DNA from: Sialis fuliginosa
Lineage: Eukaryota; Arthropoda; Insecta; Megaloptera; Sialidae
Assembly: GCA_961205875.1 (NCBI GenBank)
Contig: OY540816.1
Coordinates: 17,680,701-17,744,700, forward strand
Reading direction: 5' to 3'
DNA length: 64,000 nucleotides
Below the pieces are notes generated by a model, which searched no databases, had not been told where the DNA came from, and was given only the letters and a program-made list of their open reading frames with translations. Of the stretch, positions 21,673-33,640 are shown piece by piece. Position 1 is the first letter of the stretch. Every line of letters begins with the position of its first letter. Both the position numbers and the translations under genes were made by a program.

Positions 21673-22077
21673 TATAAAGACAAGGTATCTCAATAGCTCC
21701 TTGACCAATCAGCTTTTGTTATATATTCAAATGTTATATTAGTTTATCAACGAAAATTGGTATAGAAATAGTTTAGTACCTACACTTTAAGAAAATGATG
21801 AGTATAGTCGATCAAGAGGTGCAAAGGTAGTTTTGCAAGGGGTGAAAGGGGCGAAACACTGTTTTTGCACGAATAATTTCAAAATGGTAACTGCACTCAT
21901 CGGTTTCTTAAAGTGTAGGTACCTAACTATCCCTGTACTAATTTTCGTTGGTAGAGAAATTATTATGTTCGAAAAATCTATTTTTATTATATTAATTATA
22001 TATTTATAACATTTGAATATATCCCTATGGTGACGTAATTCTCGCGCAAACGCTGATTGGTCAAGGAGTCTTTATAT
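21673..22077. mobile_element. E family element 2, long inverted-repeat MITE
   Basis: The left arm starts TATAAAGACAAGGTATCTC and carries CTCCTTGACCAATCAGC. The right arm ends with the inverse (GCTGATTGGTCAAGGAG then TCTTTATATA). Inner arms also match: CAACGAAAATTGGTATAG with GTACCTACACTTTAAGAAA, inverted at 21895-21955. The arms total about 100-150 bp each. The right arm retains GGTGACGTAATTCTCGCGC, which the left arm lacks. The same end recurs at 27890-27995. Confidence 0.75.
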
Positions 22078-22334
22078 AAAACATAACACAACTGCCAATC
22101 GCACAAGCGATATCTCGTATAAAAATTGAAAATTAATTTTATCCAAATGTTCATGTATCGATGTACTCTAATCATAAAAACATAAGTACTTTCTGTAATA
22201 GTTGCATTTACATGTATACACTATTGTAATAACAATTATACTTGTATTTATATAGAAATACTTCATTATACATTTAAATATTTATAGTACATAAGTATAT
22301 ATTTGTAAGTAATTAAAAACTTTTATTTCTGTAC

Positions 22335-22480
22335 GTAGAAATACAGTTTCTTTCCAATAATTGTTTTTAAGTATAAGTAATAAGTACGTGTGTGGGTAAA
22401 GTACTTAAGTACATGTATAATAATTAGCATTAATTTTACTTAAGTACAAAATAGAAGTACTAAAAAAAGTACAGGTGATT
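22335..22480. repeat. AAGTACTTAAGTAC-rich segment (hAT-like subterminal repeats)
   Basis: AAAGTACTTAAGTACATG, TTTACTTAAGTACAAAAT, GAAGTACTAAAAAAAGTAC and variants repeat within about 100 bp on both strands. Dense short palindromes of this form are known from subterminal regions of hAT-type MITEs. No terminus was fixed. Confidence 0.4.
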
Positions 22481-22483
22481 AAG

Positions 22484-22560
22484 TAGTGACGCACCCAAGG
22501 GGGAGTTTTAAGGGTTCCTCACCCTTCCGAGAATTTGTCAATATACATTATTTAATTTAA
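22484..22560 (+). mobile_element. Possible hAT-type left end TAGTGACGCACCCAAGGGGG
   Basis: TAGTGACGCACCCAAGGGGG at 22484 resembles CAGTG-type hAT starts seen at 1014, 2940 and 37598. The foldback copy B follows 220 bp later, the same order as in copies A and C. No matching right end was found. Confidence 0.35.
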
Positions 22561-22703
22561 TATACATAAATAATAAAAATTACATTCAGGGTGAGTAAAA
22601 AATATAGAATAATGTAATGTATTTTTTTAAATATTCATTATTTAAAAAAAAAATGTTGCAGTAAAAATTTTTAGAGAAATTATTTCCTATGTAATGTTAG
22701 TCA

Positions 22704-23436
22704 ACTATAATACCTCTACGTCTTCTTTTCTTGAATTTTAGTCGATATTTGTATGACGAGTTGAAGTTCACTGCAGAAAATTTCACTAAAAAATTTTGAA
22801 TTTTTGATTTCGTTAAAAGTATGTTTATTGTATAGAAAATGACGGGAAAAGTTGTTTGTTTCAAACCGCAGGTCTGTATCTCAAACCGTTATCGAGATAA
22901 AGCCCCTCAAAGTTTTAGTTTTTTCAAATTTTTGGAGAAAAAAGGCCATAACTTTTGAACGGGTTGTCGGAATTGATTTTAGTTGACGGATTTGGAATCA
23001 GCGTGTCAAAATCTATATAATGATATGTATAATACTTTAAAACTCAAAAAAAAAAATTTCGCGAAAAATTGAAAAAATTCAAAGGGGTATACCTTAAAAA
23101 AATGTCGATTTTTGACCAAATTTTTTTTGTCGGATTTTAAATTATTATACATGTCATTATATAGATTTTGACACGCTGATTTCAAATCCGTCAACTAAAA
23201 TCAATTCCGACCACCCGTTTAAAAGTTATGGCATTTTATCTCCAAAAATTTGAAAAAACTAAAACTTTGAGATGCTATATCGCGAGAACGGTTTGAGATA
23301 CAGACCTGCGGTTTAAAAATTTCAACTTTTCACGTTATTTTCTATACAATAAACATACTTTTAACGAAATCAAAAATTCGAAATTTTTTAGTGAAATTTC
23401 CTACATTGAACTTCAATTCGTCATACAAATATCGAT
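22704..23436. repeat. Long foldback palindrome, copy B
   Basis: Both arms and the loop are present, starting ACTATAATACCTCTACG and ending truncated at about 23436. It shares AACCGCAGGTCTGTATC, TCAAAGTTTTAGTTTTTTC and the loop string AGGGGTATACCTTAAAAAA with copy A, in the same orientation. The recurrent 62-codon frame lies at 23006-23194 on the minus strand. Unlike copies A and C, a clean hAT end is not joined to it. Confidence 0.85.
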
Positions 23437-24560
23437 ATTGTTGATAATAAATATGTCCTCTTAATTAGTGTTATTGTTTCTAGTCGTTCAGACTATAGTA
23501 ACAACATACCTACAAGATAGAAATCAAAGAGAATATACATATATAATCTTCCTTCCCATATTTATAAACAAATTAGTTCAGCTCGTTGATAAGGTAATAA
23601 AGACATTCCATTTTGACAGTCACTGAAATGATATACCTACATACACCGTAATTATGTAAACAAACGAAAACACCGGTACGGACATGTATATCTTATTTTT
23701 CAAATAAAAACATACGCAATGTGTTCAGCGATTCAACACACACACACACACACAAACACATTCACGCAGAAAAGTTAACAGTACTTACAGTATGTCACCT
23801 GTACCAAAACATGCATCTATACAATGATAAACAAAGAGTGGTGTATACTCTACTTATACATATGCCCAATACCCAGCTCACTCTAATGAATACCATGTTA
23901 AAATTTCAATTAGTTAGCTACAATTTTTATCAAAGAATATAGACTATTGAGGATTTAGTTGAAAAAGGTATACTCATCTCTTTCTTGTACTAATTTTAAG
24001 CCATATAGTACTGAATTAAAAGTACTGGTATATAAGCTTTAACTCAAAACCGTCATATTGCATCTCTTTCTAATATACTCAATGCAATTTTTGTTGAGTT
24101 TGTTACATTTACTTTTAATAAAAAAAGATGGTGCTATATTAACAAATAGAATCCCTATTTACCTTCTCCTTCTATTTTAGAGTTTACTTAACTCAAATCT
24201 CATAGTTTAGTTGTATACAATAATATATTATAAAAAAAGAAAAACATACAAAGTACAACACAGTTTTAATCTCTTGTCTTTGTTTTATATATAATTGACT
24301 TAAGTTAAGTACAATCAGTTCAAAATAAAAACAGATAGATGTATACAACTGAACGGTAAAATGATATTCTGTCTTTTTCTATCGCATAGTGAATTAAGTC
24401 AAGTTTATAGAGTAAAAGCATTCTGTCTCGTTCCTATGACTTAAGCCAACGGCCTGAGAACAGATATAAGTACCGTGAATACGAAAATATACATTCATTT
24501 GGATGCCGGTACCATTCATGATGGGATGTAATTTTCTTTTGTAATTAGTGACTTAACGTA
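23437..24560. other. AT-rich stretch with an (AC)n microsatellite
   Basis: (AC)n occupies about 23735-23754. A 73-codon plus frame (23721-23942) begins with a histidine-threonine run encoded by it and is judged spurious. Nothing else is recognised. Confidence 0.45.
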
Positions 24561-24577
24561 GTGTCAGATACTGTAAA

Positions 24578-24692
24578 ATTTTATTTATATAAAAAATTCG
24601 GGGTAGTTTTGGTGCGTTTTGTGTTTTTATGTGCAATTTGTGTAGATTGTGTTGAATATTTTTGAACTTTTTGTTCCTGAAGTTTTTAAATA
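24578..24692 (+). promoter_or_regulatory. Possible promoter with a non-coding first exon
   Basis: TTATTTATATAAAAAATTCGG gives a TATA-like element near 24583. About 105 bases later AAATAG|GTGAGTGTTG is a strong donor-like site (24692). The intervening sequence is T/G-rich and carries only a tiny open frame. This fits an untranslated first exon, but AT-rich DNA produces such patterns by chance. Confidence 0.2.
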
Positions 24693-24811
24693 GGTGAGTG
24701 TTGTATTTATTACAATTAATTTTTGTGAATGTAATAAGTGTCTAAAAAAGTTTTTTTGTGTAAAAAATTAAATTATTGGAAGAATAAAAATTAATTAATA
24801 TAATCAAGTCT

Positions 24812-25045
24812 TTTTACACCAAAGTGACAAAAAAAAACACGGTGTTTTGTCAGTTTGGTGTAAAAGAGCATCAAAATGACATATTTATGATTTATAAAAA
24901 AGGTTTTTTCATTATTTTGAAATGATAATAATTAAATAATGATAATTTCTTCAGTTAATGTTTTCAGTACGTACTATATCTTTTTACCATAAAAATATCA
25001 GAAACTTTTTATAAATTCATATAATGTCTGTTTTACACCAAACTG
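24812..25045. repeat. GGTGTAAAA hairpin element
   Basis: A hairpin with 21-bp arms (one mismatch) spans 24812-24865: TTTTACACCAAAGTGACAAA opposite its inverse ending TTTGGTGTAAAA. A third copy, TTTTACACCAAACTGAAAAC, lies at 25031. The outermost copies make inverted termini of a roughly 230-bp AT-rich unit, so this is probably a small MITE. Confidence 0.55.
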
Positions 25046-25075
25046 AAAACACACAAAAAATGTGTTTTTAAAACA

Positions 25076-26499
25076 AATAAAATAAAAAATATATTAATTT
25101 TATTTTTCAAAAACACCCCCATCATAAGGCGTAACAGGTGATATATTTTTTTCTAACAACAAACTCCATTAAACTATTAACAACTATTAACATCCTTTTG
25201 AATTCCACTATATTTTTTTTCGCATATAAAAGCACAAAATCTTTCTTTAATATTCAGTGTACATAGAAAAGATATCTAACTAAATAATTTCTGGATAAAA
25301 TATATCTCTTTGAAAGAGATATCTTACTGTAAAGTGTAAGTTAATGGTTCTGATCAGTTAACTTACCGTTCGTGAAACCGGGCATAAATCAAAAGTACTG
25401 AAAGAACATTTTTTTTAGAATTTACCGTATTCAAAAAATAATTTATTTTGTTAATTAACTTATTCTGTAGAAGATATATTACTCTATGAGCCATAACCAA
25501 CATTGTATATCTACTAAAATATATTTTACTGGATACCCCATACATCATTTATCTCCTATTAAATAAATATATATGCAAAGTAAACATTGAGTATTAAATA
25601 ATATAACAGTAGATATGTATATATAAAAAAATAAGCATCGTTTATACTCTGCAATATGCTTTATTTATTTTTGGACTGAAATAATTCATATTAATATACA
25701 TACTTCCCACGTATTTTTTATTATACAAATAAAAAAACACACGCATTTTAAATGGTGTGAATTTTTTATACACATGTATTAAGCCGGAAAACATAAATCC
25801 GACACAATTTTGCATTCAGTCAAGTGAATTCACTTGGCCAACACCGGTCGATTTTTAAAGCAAAATTCGTTTTTTTTAGGTCTACTTGGCAAACAAATAA
25901 TAAAAAAAAGTTTAGTTGCATTCTTTGTTGTCTACTGCATTTTAAACTAGTTTTGCGAGCCATTTTTTTATCAAAGTAGACCTTGAAATTGAAAGACGCT
26001 TGTTTAGAAGAATGCATTGTACTTTTTTCTTATATTTTAAAATGATTGCTTTACTTTTTGAAGCCCTTATACCGTGAGACTCACTAATTGTTTAACTGCT
26101 TTTGTAAGAATTTTTATTTCGTTTCTTCAGACAATTAACCAGCTTCTCATTCCTAATGTAGTCAAGGTACCTATTTATCTTTGTTGCTAGTAAAAAATCT
26201 GCTATGTCACAGATGTCTAATTTTTCAGGGGACAATAAAAATGTTATAATACTACTTGATAAATTTTACATATAATTTGCAGTATTTGCAAGTATATTGT
26301 TAGTAGTCTTTGGTAAACATTAGCACATAGAAAATATTACTTATTACCAACTGTTGCAAAACAGTTTTTCCAACGTTTATCACCATAAAACTATTCCATC
26401 GAAAAAAATCACATAGCAGGTTGTACACTCGTAACGACGATATATTCTTTACTATTTCTTTATTTTAATCATAAGCCTGAAGCTCCCATCTAGGAAATT
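25076..26499. other. AT-rich stretch with small hairpins, no gene recognised
   Basis: ATATCTCTTTGAAAGAGATAT (about 25301-25321) is a perfect hairpin. A 65-codon minus frame at 25820-26017 (KVYFDKKMARKTSLKCSRQQ) is lysine-rich without recognised similarity. CAAGTGAATTCACTTGG near 25822 is a perfect short palindrome. Confidence 0.35.
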
Positions 26500-26504
26500 A
26501 TAAA

Positions 26505-26665
26505 GGACCACGGTTAGCCCAGGCTTCTGCCAATGCTAGCCAACTCTGGGCTAAGCCTGGCACCCAACACTGGGCCAAAATACAAATGATAACTTCGTTC
26601 AAGACTCGACCAAGGCTTGTCGACCAATATAGTACATACCAAGGCTGGCCCAGAGCCTACATCCA
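26505..26665. repeat. GC-rich degenerate repeat of GGGCTAAGCC/GCCAAGGC motifs
   Basis: GTTAGCCCAGGCTTCTGCC, CAACTCTGGGCTAAGCCTGG and CCAAGGCTGGCCCAGAGCC are loosely repeated and partly inverted within 160 bp, in sharp compositional contrast to the AT-rich flanks. No frame is open through it. It looks like a degenerate minisatellite or the end of a GC-rich transposon. Confidence 0.45.
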
Positions 26666-27371
26666 CAAAAAAATATAATTATTTATAAAACTAAATTTTG
26701 CAGATTAAAAAATCTTGTCAAATACAGAATAGGTCGCTTTTTGAAATGAAATATATGTGTAGATTTTACAGTGGTCAGAATTTTTTTATTACAAAAGTAT
26801 AAAGACGCGAAAACGTAGCCAAAACCTGCAGATCAGGCGGGATCAAGCTAGAAATGCTCATTTTTAGGAAGATATAAATATAAGATACCGGATTTTATAA
26901 GTTTTATCTGCTACAAAATACATGTTCGTACGTTATAAATTTTAGTCACATTTTTGCGTCTTTACGCCTGTGTGTGGTAACGAAAAACCTCTCGTGCGTT
27001 CTTAATCTTAACTGAAATTTAAATCCTCTAACTGTTAACGAAATTAAATTTAACCGAAAAAATATAATCTAATTCATGTCAAGCAGACAGCTCATTACCT
27101 TCCTTAATAACATACATTTAACAAACAAGCCACCTACAATAAGTCAACAAACGAAACATTTTTTTTATGAATAGATGTTTAAAAGTATAATCTGTTAATA
27201 AGTAATTACATTTTGTAACTGTACATTTTCTGTATAACACGCGATATTACCTACACTAGTGATTATATTTTTAAGTTATACCTACATCAACTCAAAAGTA
27301 ATAGCCCAGTAATTCTTATCCGACTGGAAAACGAATAAATATCACTAGTAAACCCAAATTTTGTAAATAAC
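26666..27371. other. AT-rich stretch, nothing recognised
   Basis: No frames, inverted ends or repeats could be supported. Confidence 0.35.
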
Positions 27372-27543
27372 TAAAAAAATATTATAAGAAACTCTTTTCA
27401 AAATCCTGAAATGAGCAAAGATATCGTTAAAGTAAAATTTATTCTTGTGATATTAAAATTTATTTTATTTTGACGATATATTTTCTCACAAACTGTGAAT
27501 CATTTCAGGATTTTGATTGGACCTTCTTGTAATCTTTTTTTAA
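27372..27543. mobile_element. Small inverted-repeat MITE (about 170 bp)
   Basis: TCAAAATCCTGAAATGA at 27399-27415 is exactly inverted at 27500-27517, and similarity continues outward through TATTATAAGAAACTC and its worn inverse for about 45 bp on each side. The middle is AT-rich. Confidence 0.6.
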
Positions 27544-27693
27544 TTATATACAAAAATTGGACTTATTATTGATGTTATTTTAATTTTCCAAGAAATTATT
27601 GGAACCGCGCAATATTTCTTTTAAACTTTTAATTTGTGTTTATACATAAAAATTAAATTAGAACTAATGTGATAATTACACTAGTGTAGCTCG

Positions 27694-27784
27694 AGCTGTC
27701 ACAGACAATTTCGTCTATTCGGGAAGCGTCACTTTTACTATTCTTAAGTTGGCAATACGTTCTGTGATTCTGACAGCTCTTTGT
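27694..27784. repeat. GC-richer inverted repeat
   Basis: GCTGTCACAGA (27707) and TCTGTGATTCTGACAGC (27762) are inverted around a GC-richer spacer with CTATTCGGGAAGCGTCAC. Possibly a MITE end; unassigned. Confidence 0.35.
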
Positions 27785-27889
27785 GATTTTGCTATGTCGA
27801 ATTTGTACTTATTTGATTGCATGTGTTGTTAAAATATCAAAAAATACGAAAACAAGAATAAATAAAGGAATTTTTTGTAATTGATATTA

Positions 27890-27995
27890 TATTATACATT
27901 TATAGCTTTTGAATACATCCCCCAAGTGACGTAAATTCCCGCGCCAACGCTGATTGGTCAAGAAATTGTTGAGACTACCTTGTCTTTATATATCT
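27890..27995 (-). mobile_element. E family, single end
   Basis: Read on the minus strand from about 27990 it starts TATATAAAGACAAGGTAGTC and continues TTCTTGACCAATCAGCGTTG and GGCGCGGGAATTTACGTCAC, matching both arms of the E element at 21673-22077. The opposite end is missing. It preserves the segment deleted in that element's left arm. Confidence 0.65.
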
Positions 27996-29030
27996 TGTAT
28001 TTCTAATGTTTTTAGAAAAGATAATATAAAGCTGTCAATACACACCGCCAGTCAATTACAACTATCTGCAATAAGAGGGTACTGAACTCTATGCATTATA
28101 TTTCTGTACTCATCCTAACGTTGAGTTACCTACTTGTATTATAAAGAATTCGGTATCGACCAAAACCTAACCAAAATCTTTCTCCATTGTATTTGCAGTA
28201 CAATTGAAGTTTGGTATGTTGTCTGTAGAATTTAACAATTAAGTTTTACACTGCAAAAATATTTGGATTTGATCGAGAGCATATTTTTTATAATACCATG
28301 TCTTCTAATTATATGTTATATTATTTCAACTTAATACTACATACATATAAATATAAAAATTAAGTTTTTATTTCAATAAATCAAAGTTTTTACAGATAAT
28401 ATAATAATACATAAAATATGCTAGTATAAGAATCTATAAATATAGTAAAAAAAATCAATTTCGACCATTCTGAATAACTGTACAAAAAACCGAATATCTA
28501 CATTACCACATAGGTCAAAGATATTATCTCTCAAATATTTCATTCATAGTTTTGCCGCATTCAGTGGCTCGCATATACGTTTTTTTTAACACGTTCGCGG
28601 TTTTCTATTTATAATTTACACATTGCTTTTTTTGAGGTTTGAATCTCATCCTTGCAGTTTATTTATTAAAATCCATTTTCTCGTTCTTTTTAAAAAGAAT
28701 GTTTATATAATTCTTACTTTTTTTTAAACACACGAAAAAAAATGAAGTACTTTTTAAAGATGTTTGTTCAAATACTCATATTTAAATGCCAAATTTTTAG
28801 AGAAAAAATTGTTAATTTAATATAAACTTTTTTTTAAATCTATATATGTACAAAAAGAAGTCCTAAGTGATTGACTCATCAACACCCAGCCCAAAGCACT
28901 GATTTATACCCACTAATTCAGATTTTCCAAAATTCAATCCCTAAAAGAAGGAAAAGTGTATTAAACCATTTTTATTTTGATATTTTTATCTCTATAATTG
29001 CTTATAGATATTATAAAGATGAAGAATTTC
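27996..29030. other. AT-rich stretch, nothing firmly recognised
   Basis: TTGTATTATAAAGAATTCGG at 28136 resembles F2/F3 ends. GTGATTGACTCATCAACACCC at 28868 resembles another common insect intergenic phrase. No pairs of ends or frames. Confidence 0.35.
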
Positions 29031-29032
29031 AG

Positions 29033-29187
29033 GCAAAATAGTCTTCAATAAAAATAAAAATCTACGTTTTTTGCAGATATGTATAAATTGTCTTAAGCCA
29101 TAACATAATAACTGACATTTTGAGCAATTTCTGATAAAAATAACAGACAAAATAGTTTTCAATAAAAATAAAAATCCACGTTTATTA
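29033..29187. repeat. Direct repeat of a 38-bp unit plus a dispersed unit
   Basis: CAAAATAGTCTTCAATAAAA at 29034 recurs at 29149 with few changes (period about 115 bp). Between the copies, TTGCAGATATGTATAAATTG then TCTTAAGCCATAACATAAT is itself repeated at 32242-32309. Confidence 0.6.
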
Positions 29188-29277
29188 TTCCAGATTAACA
29201 GTACCTACATGAAACCGCGGACCGTTAGGAATATCATAAATTATAAGTTAAATTTTGGCGTGCTTGTCCAGATTCAA

Positions 29278-29350
29278 TTAGAGATACTCCAACAAGAATT
29301 ATGACAGCGTCGCCATTTTTAACCAAACCGGCGCAGTGGTGACGCAATTT
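29278..29350 (-). repeat. F1 terminal segment, fragment
   Basis: GAGATACTCCAACAAGAATT, ATGACAGCGTCGCCATTTTT and AACCAAACCGGCG align with 55129-55205, the outer end of the inverted F1 copy. Copies agree at most positions. On the minus strand the end reads GGAGTATCTCTA. Confidence 0.7.
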
Positions 29351-31636
29351 ATTTAAAAATTCATTTATAAATATATTAATTGCAACGACAAAATGTAATA
29401 ATAATATTGATTAATAAAATCAGAAAATACGGCTGAGTTAGACTTGTCTACTTTTCAATCAATCAGAAATTGATTTCAGCTGTCAAAACTTAATGTATTC
29501 TATGTACGTACATGGTATGAATATTCTCTATCGAAAACCAGATTAATAAATTAATAAATAAATTAGGAAATACTTTGGCAATTTATAATAAACACCTACT
29601 TCCGCTGCTATAAATTAATTTTCATAAATACCGTATAATATCTTTACGAACCACCACTGACTTTAAGCAATTATCGGACATTATTTATCAAATATTTCAT
29701 TCATAGCTTCACCGTAGTAAAAAATCTCAACATGGACAGGATGTTCCAAGATAAAAGCATACAAATGATTCTAATTAATATCTTACTTGCAATGTGCTAG
29801 ACCTGTCCATTAGCAACTCGAGCTAAAAATACTTTTTTGTTTTTCTCTCATGCTGCCATCAACGATTTTTTTCTACGTTCGCTTCATTCATTGAAATCTA
29901 TTATTTATGTATGCCATTACCCACATAATGCATTTTACCAATATCTACCTCGCATTAATGTAGATAAAATGTATGTTTCTATTATCCGAGAATTATTGTA
30001 TTATTTACTAACTTTTACCAGCGGCTTCCCTAGCGTGTATTTCAAATTTGGTGAATGCCTGAATTCTCTAAACCAGCGACTATTATTTTTCAGTGACCCC
30101 CTCCCCTTGAAAGTAAATAGGTAAATGGTAAATAGAAATGTAAAAGTACTTTAATTTCATGAACCCTCAACAAAAGTTAAGTGGACCCTAGTTTAAAAAC
30201 TACTGCAGTCTAAATCAACCGTAAGATGGGAGGTGCAGTAGAAAAAATCTAAAAAATATAATTTTAAGCTGATGCTCGAAGTATAAACTATTTTTTATTC
30301 TTATGAAATAAATAATTTCGATTGCCCATTTCCAACGCAATGTGCCCACGTTACTGCCGTGTTTGTTTTGTCCAACGTACTGCTTTGCTCTTCTTTGGAA
30401 TAGCGTGTATAATGGTATAAACATAAATTAACACAGAGTTTCAATAAAAATTCCAGTATGATCGGTTTAGTAGTAATTGATTAAATCTAAGTACGTGCTC
30501 AGCCACATGATAGAATAGCGTGATGATATTTAGTCTAAACTAATTTTAAAATTTTCTTAATTTTGAATGTCATTAAAATCGGTTTATTCGTTTTAAAGTT
30601 AACTTGGTACAAACAAACACGAAATAATATGAATAATAAAATTTTAATTGTACAGACAAAGCCTGCATATCGTTGTTTATGGAAAGGAATTAAATTTGAT
30701 AAGATGAAATTTAACCGAAAAAAACATTTTTTGTAATTTCTGTCTTATTTTTATGATAAATATAATCAAAGTAGTAATTATATAGTTTTAATATACGACC
30801 ATTCTATACTTAATATAACACACAAAATTAATTTCATAAGAACCGAAATTCCAGTTATTACTCCAAACGTCAAAAAAAACTTATCAAATCCTAAACTAAT
30901 AACACATTTTCGCCTGTCAGCGATATTAATTTATCTGACAAACTTGTACAAATCTGAGACTAATCTTTGTAATCTATTAGATCTAGCGATGAATTATCTA
31001 TGTCTATAAATCACAGACTAACCAGAAATCAAATACCGTAACGGGGAGACAAAGATAGAGAATAAAAAACCACCCCCAGTCTCATTATTCATCAACGGTC
31101 AGAAATAATTATACTGGAAGGTAATTTCATGGAGAGACCGACAAAACTGGGTGTTAGAATTTACATGGTTGAGAATTATTACCTATCACAGCGGTACTCA
31201 ACTTGTAACAATTTTTTTTTGTATTTTGAGCAGTAAGGTTTCATGTTCATAAATATAATTAAAAATCAAGGAGATAGGAAGAAAAATGGTCAAGATAATA
31301 ATATACCATATAATAATATATATGTGGGTATCTTTTCTTTATCTTTATATGATTATACACGCATTTGTTTTAAGACTTCTGATTTTTTTAAATCCCTACG
31401 ATGATAAATATCTCTTGAACTCATTTTCCAAAAGATATGTTTACAAACGTATGTATAAACTAATTGAAAATACATAATATGATAAATGTTTCAATTTGAA
31501 ATAAATCTACCTTTTGGTGTTTCTTTAGCATGCTAGTTAGCATACGTCAAAATATGATGTTATTATATTCTTATTACTTAAATGAATTTGTATAAATATC
31601 TTTGGAAAGTCGATTATATACTACATTAAAATATTT
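29351..31636. other. AT-rich stretch, no gene recognised
   Basis: A 95-codon plus frame (29837-30124) and a 69-codon minus frame (30215-30424) show no recognisable domains. AAACCAGCGACTATTATTTT followed by GTGACCCCCTCCCC near 30072 resembles worn hAT/Charlie ends. Nothing else is supported. Confidence 0.3.
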
Positions 31637-31939
31637 ATGTGGGGTATTATAAAGAATTTGCTCTAGAACAAAAGCTAAGCCGACACTATCTGTGAGGTGT
31701 GAAATAGTAATGAATTTGTTCGGGAATTTAAAGCAGTGATATTAAATGTATATAATAAAGTAAAAGCTATGCATTTTATGAGATAAACTTGTCACAACTG
31801 CTTTTAAAACAAGATTATTCATATAAAGTTATAAACCATACCATTAATTACAACTGTCAGTGGGTTGTCATTTATATTTAATACCTCGCAGATATCATTA
31901 GCTTAGCTTTTGGTCTCGAACAAATTCGTTATTTTATAA
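31637..31939. mobile_element. F2 MITE, uninterrupted copy
   Basis: Begins GGGGTATTATAAAGAATTTG (31641) then CAAAAGCTAAGC. The right end is the inverse: GCTTAGCTTTTGGTCTCGAAC then CAAATTCG. Flanks share ATTAAAATATTT (31625-31636 and 31940-31951), a possible target duplication, although AT-rich chance is real. Internal AGCTATGCATTTTATGAG and GTGGGTTGTCATTTATA are conserved with copies at 54436-54763 and 63110-63688. Non-coding. Confidence 0.75.
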
Positions 31940-32241
31940 ATTAAAATATTTTTCTCTTTTAAACGACTGTACATAATATTGGAATAATTCTGAAAACTCA
32001 ATTTATTTTGAATAGCTTTTACTTGATTAGAAAAAAGTGTTTATAAATGATTAGAATACAACTCCATTACTAAAGCTTTTTACACTTCCTGGAAACGTGA
32101 AAAACATCCACAAAGAAACACAATATTTATTATGCATGCTTGTACCTACTAATCATTAGATATAATGAAGATGTTAAACAAAATGTTGAAATATGGCTTT
32201 AAAAGATATTTCACATAGGCGGCGTTTATTTAATGAGTATA

Positions 32242-32309
32242 TTGCAGATATATAGATTGTCTTAAGCCATAACAAAATAACTGACATTGTGGCCAATTTC
32301 TGATAAACA
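32242..32309 (+). repeat. Copy of the 29071-29137 unit
   Basis: TTGCAGATATATAGATTGTC, TTAAGCCATAACAAAATAAC and CAATTTCTGATAAA match 29071-29137 closely. No element ends were found. Confidence 0.6.
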
Positions 32310-32639
32310 CCGATTATGTTTTGTGTGTTCTTTTGTTTGGTATATTAATCATTTTCTGCATTAATCAATAAATACATTAAAATAAATGGTAATTGAAATT
32401 TCAAACTAAACTCTGAAAAATTACATTTTGACAGTTATCTTGTAATAATCTAAGACTATTGATAGATAAGTGCAAAAATATTTATTTATAATTTAACTTC
32501 CCTGTCTGTGACAGTAGCATAATTAGAATTTTTAATGCCTATCAGTACTACTTTTGGAATATTAAAAAAATTCCATTAAAATTTACTTGAAGTTAAAATT
32601 TATAGCTAACCCGAATAAAAATTTACTGTCTTTTATAGC

Positions 32640-32835
32640 GAGTCCTTTTGACATTTGCATAAATTTAAATTTAGATTGAAATTGTCAAAAAATTAAAAAT
32701 ATACGAAAAAATAATCAGATGCATCTTATGAAAAATTTCAAACTAATATTTTTTTGTAAAATTGTATAAAAATTAAATGCCAGGCAATTTCTGAATAAGC
32801 AATGTGCATTTACTTGGTAGATGTTTTTTTAGTTA
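32640..32835 (+). repeat. F1 dispersed repeat, partial copy
   Basis: GAAATTGTCAAAAAATTAAA, AATATACGAAAAAATAATCA, ATTAAATGCCAGGCAATTT and GTGCATTTACTTGGTAGATG follow F1 order. It holds one shortened copy of the unit that is five-fold at 6167-7034, with about 80 bp of that unit deleted. Confidence 0.7.
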
Positions 32836-33447
32836 ATAAACGCTAGTCAACTAGTGTGACTGTTTATATACATTTTTTTCAAATTTTAATTTTGACCACT
32901 GTTCTAGGCAAAAGATTAAATGAATATAGTATTGGTTGTTTCTGTTACATCTTCAAAAATTAATAACAAAATAGAGAAAGGGTTTAAAAATATGTTTAGT
33001 ATAAAAACTAAAATTTCCAGAAAAAGTGTCTATGTGAAATAACTCCTCGATGATAAAAAATGCAAAAAAATCAAGTACAAAAGATGCGTTTGCAAGTTCA
33101 TTGCTTTCTATAAATAAACTAATTATATATTTACAACGTCCTTGGAAGTTCACGCGAGTTCATTTTATTACACGATCGGGTTTTTATGTAGACTATACTT
33201 ACCTGAGTACATTAGCAGACTTGATAAGCCCCTTTACGTGTGACTGAACTGGTTATTTTTTGCTATTTTATTTGTGTTTACATTATACACTTCCTATATT
33301 ACATCAAAGTTTTTTTGTGGTTCATTTTGAAATAACTAAAAGTAATTTTTATAGGTACATATATACTTTTTGTGCTTTTATAATTATTTCTTGTATCTGT
33401 AGTTTTGCTAATAATGCATATTTAGTCAAAAACTATCAAATAAAGTA
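32836..33447. other. AT-rich stretch, nothing recognised
   Basis: Three 65-66-codon frames (32953-33153 minus, 33050-33247 and 33260-33457 plus) overlap one another and look like chance. Confidence 0.35.
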
Positions 33448-33625
33448 CAGGCACTAGTCTTGGATATGACCCCAGTAATGGCTATTTTTTAATTAAATGT
33501 ACTGAATTAGAAATATTTGTTGATATTGGATTACTACCATTTCTGAATATTAATCTATATATATTTAACTGTCTTACAGCGTGATTTAATGACAATCGGT
33601 CAATAGGTGTCAAAATGGTGGACAT
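33448..33625 (-). repeat. F5 dispersed repeat
   Basis: The inverse of 33448-33625 aligns along its length with 50681-50858: TTGACACCTATTGACCGATT, AATCACGCTGTAAGACAGTT, AAATGGTAGTAA, ATTTCTAATTCAGTACATTT and CCATTACTGGGGTC. These are two independent, oppositely oriented insertions. Class unknown. Confidence 0.75.
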
Positions 33626-33640
33626 TTAAACTAATTAGCA

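Noticed and set aside
23721-23942. 73-codon frame beginning with a His-Thr run
   Set aside because: It is produced by the (AC)n microsatellite.
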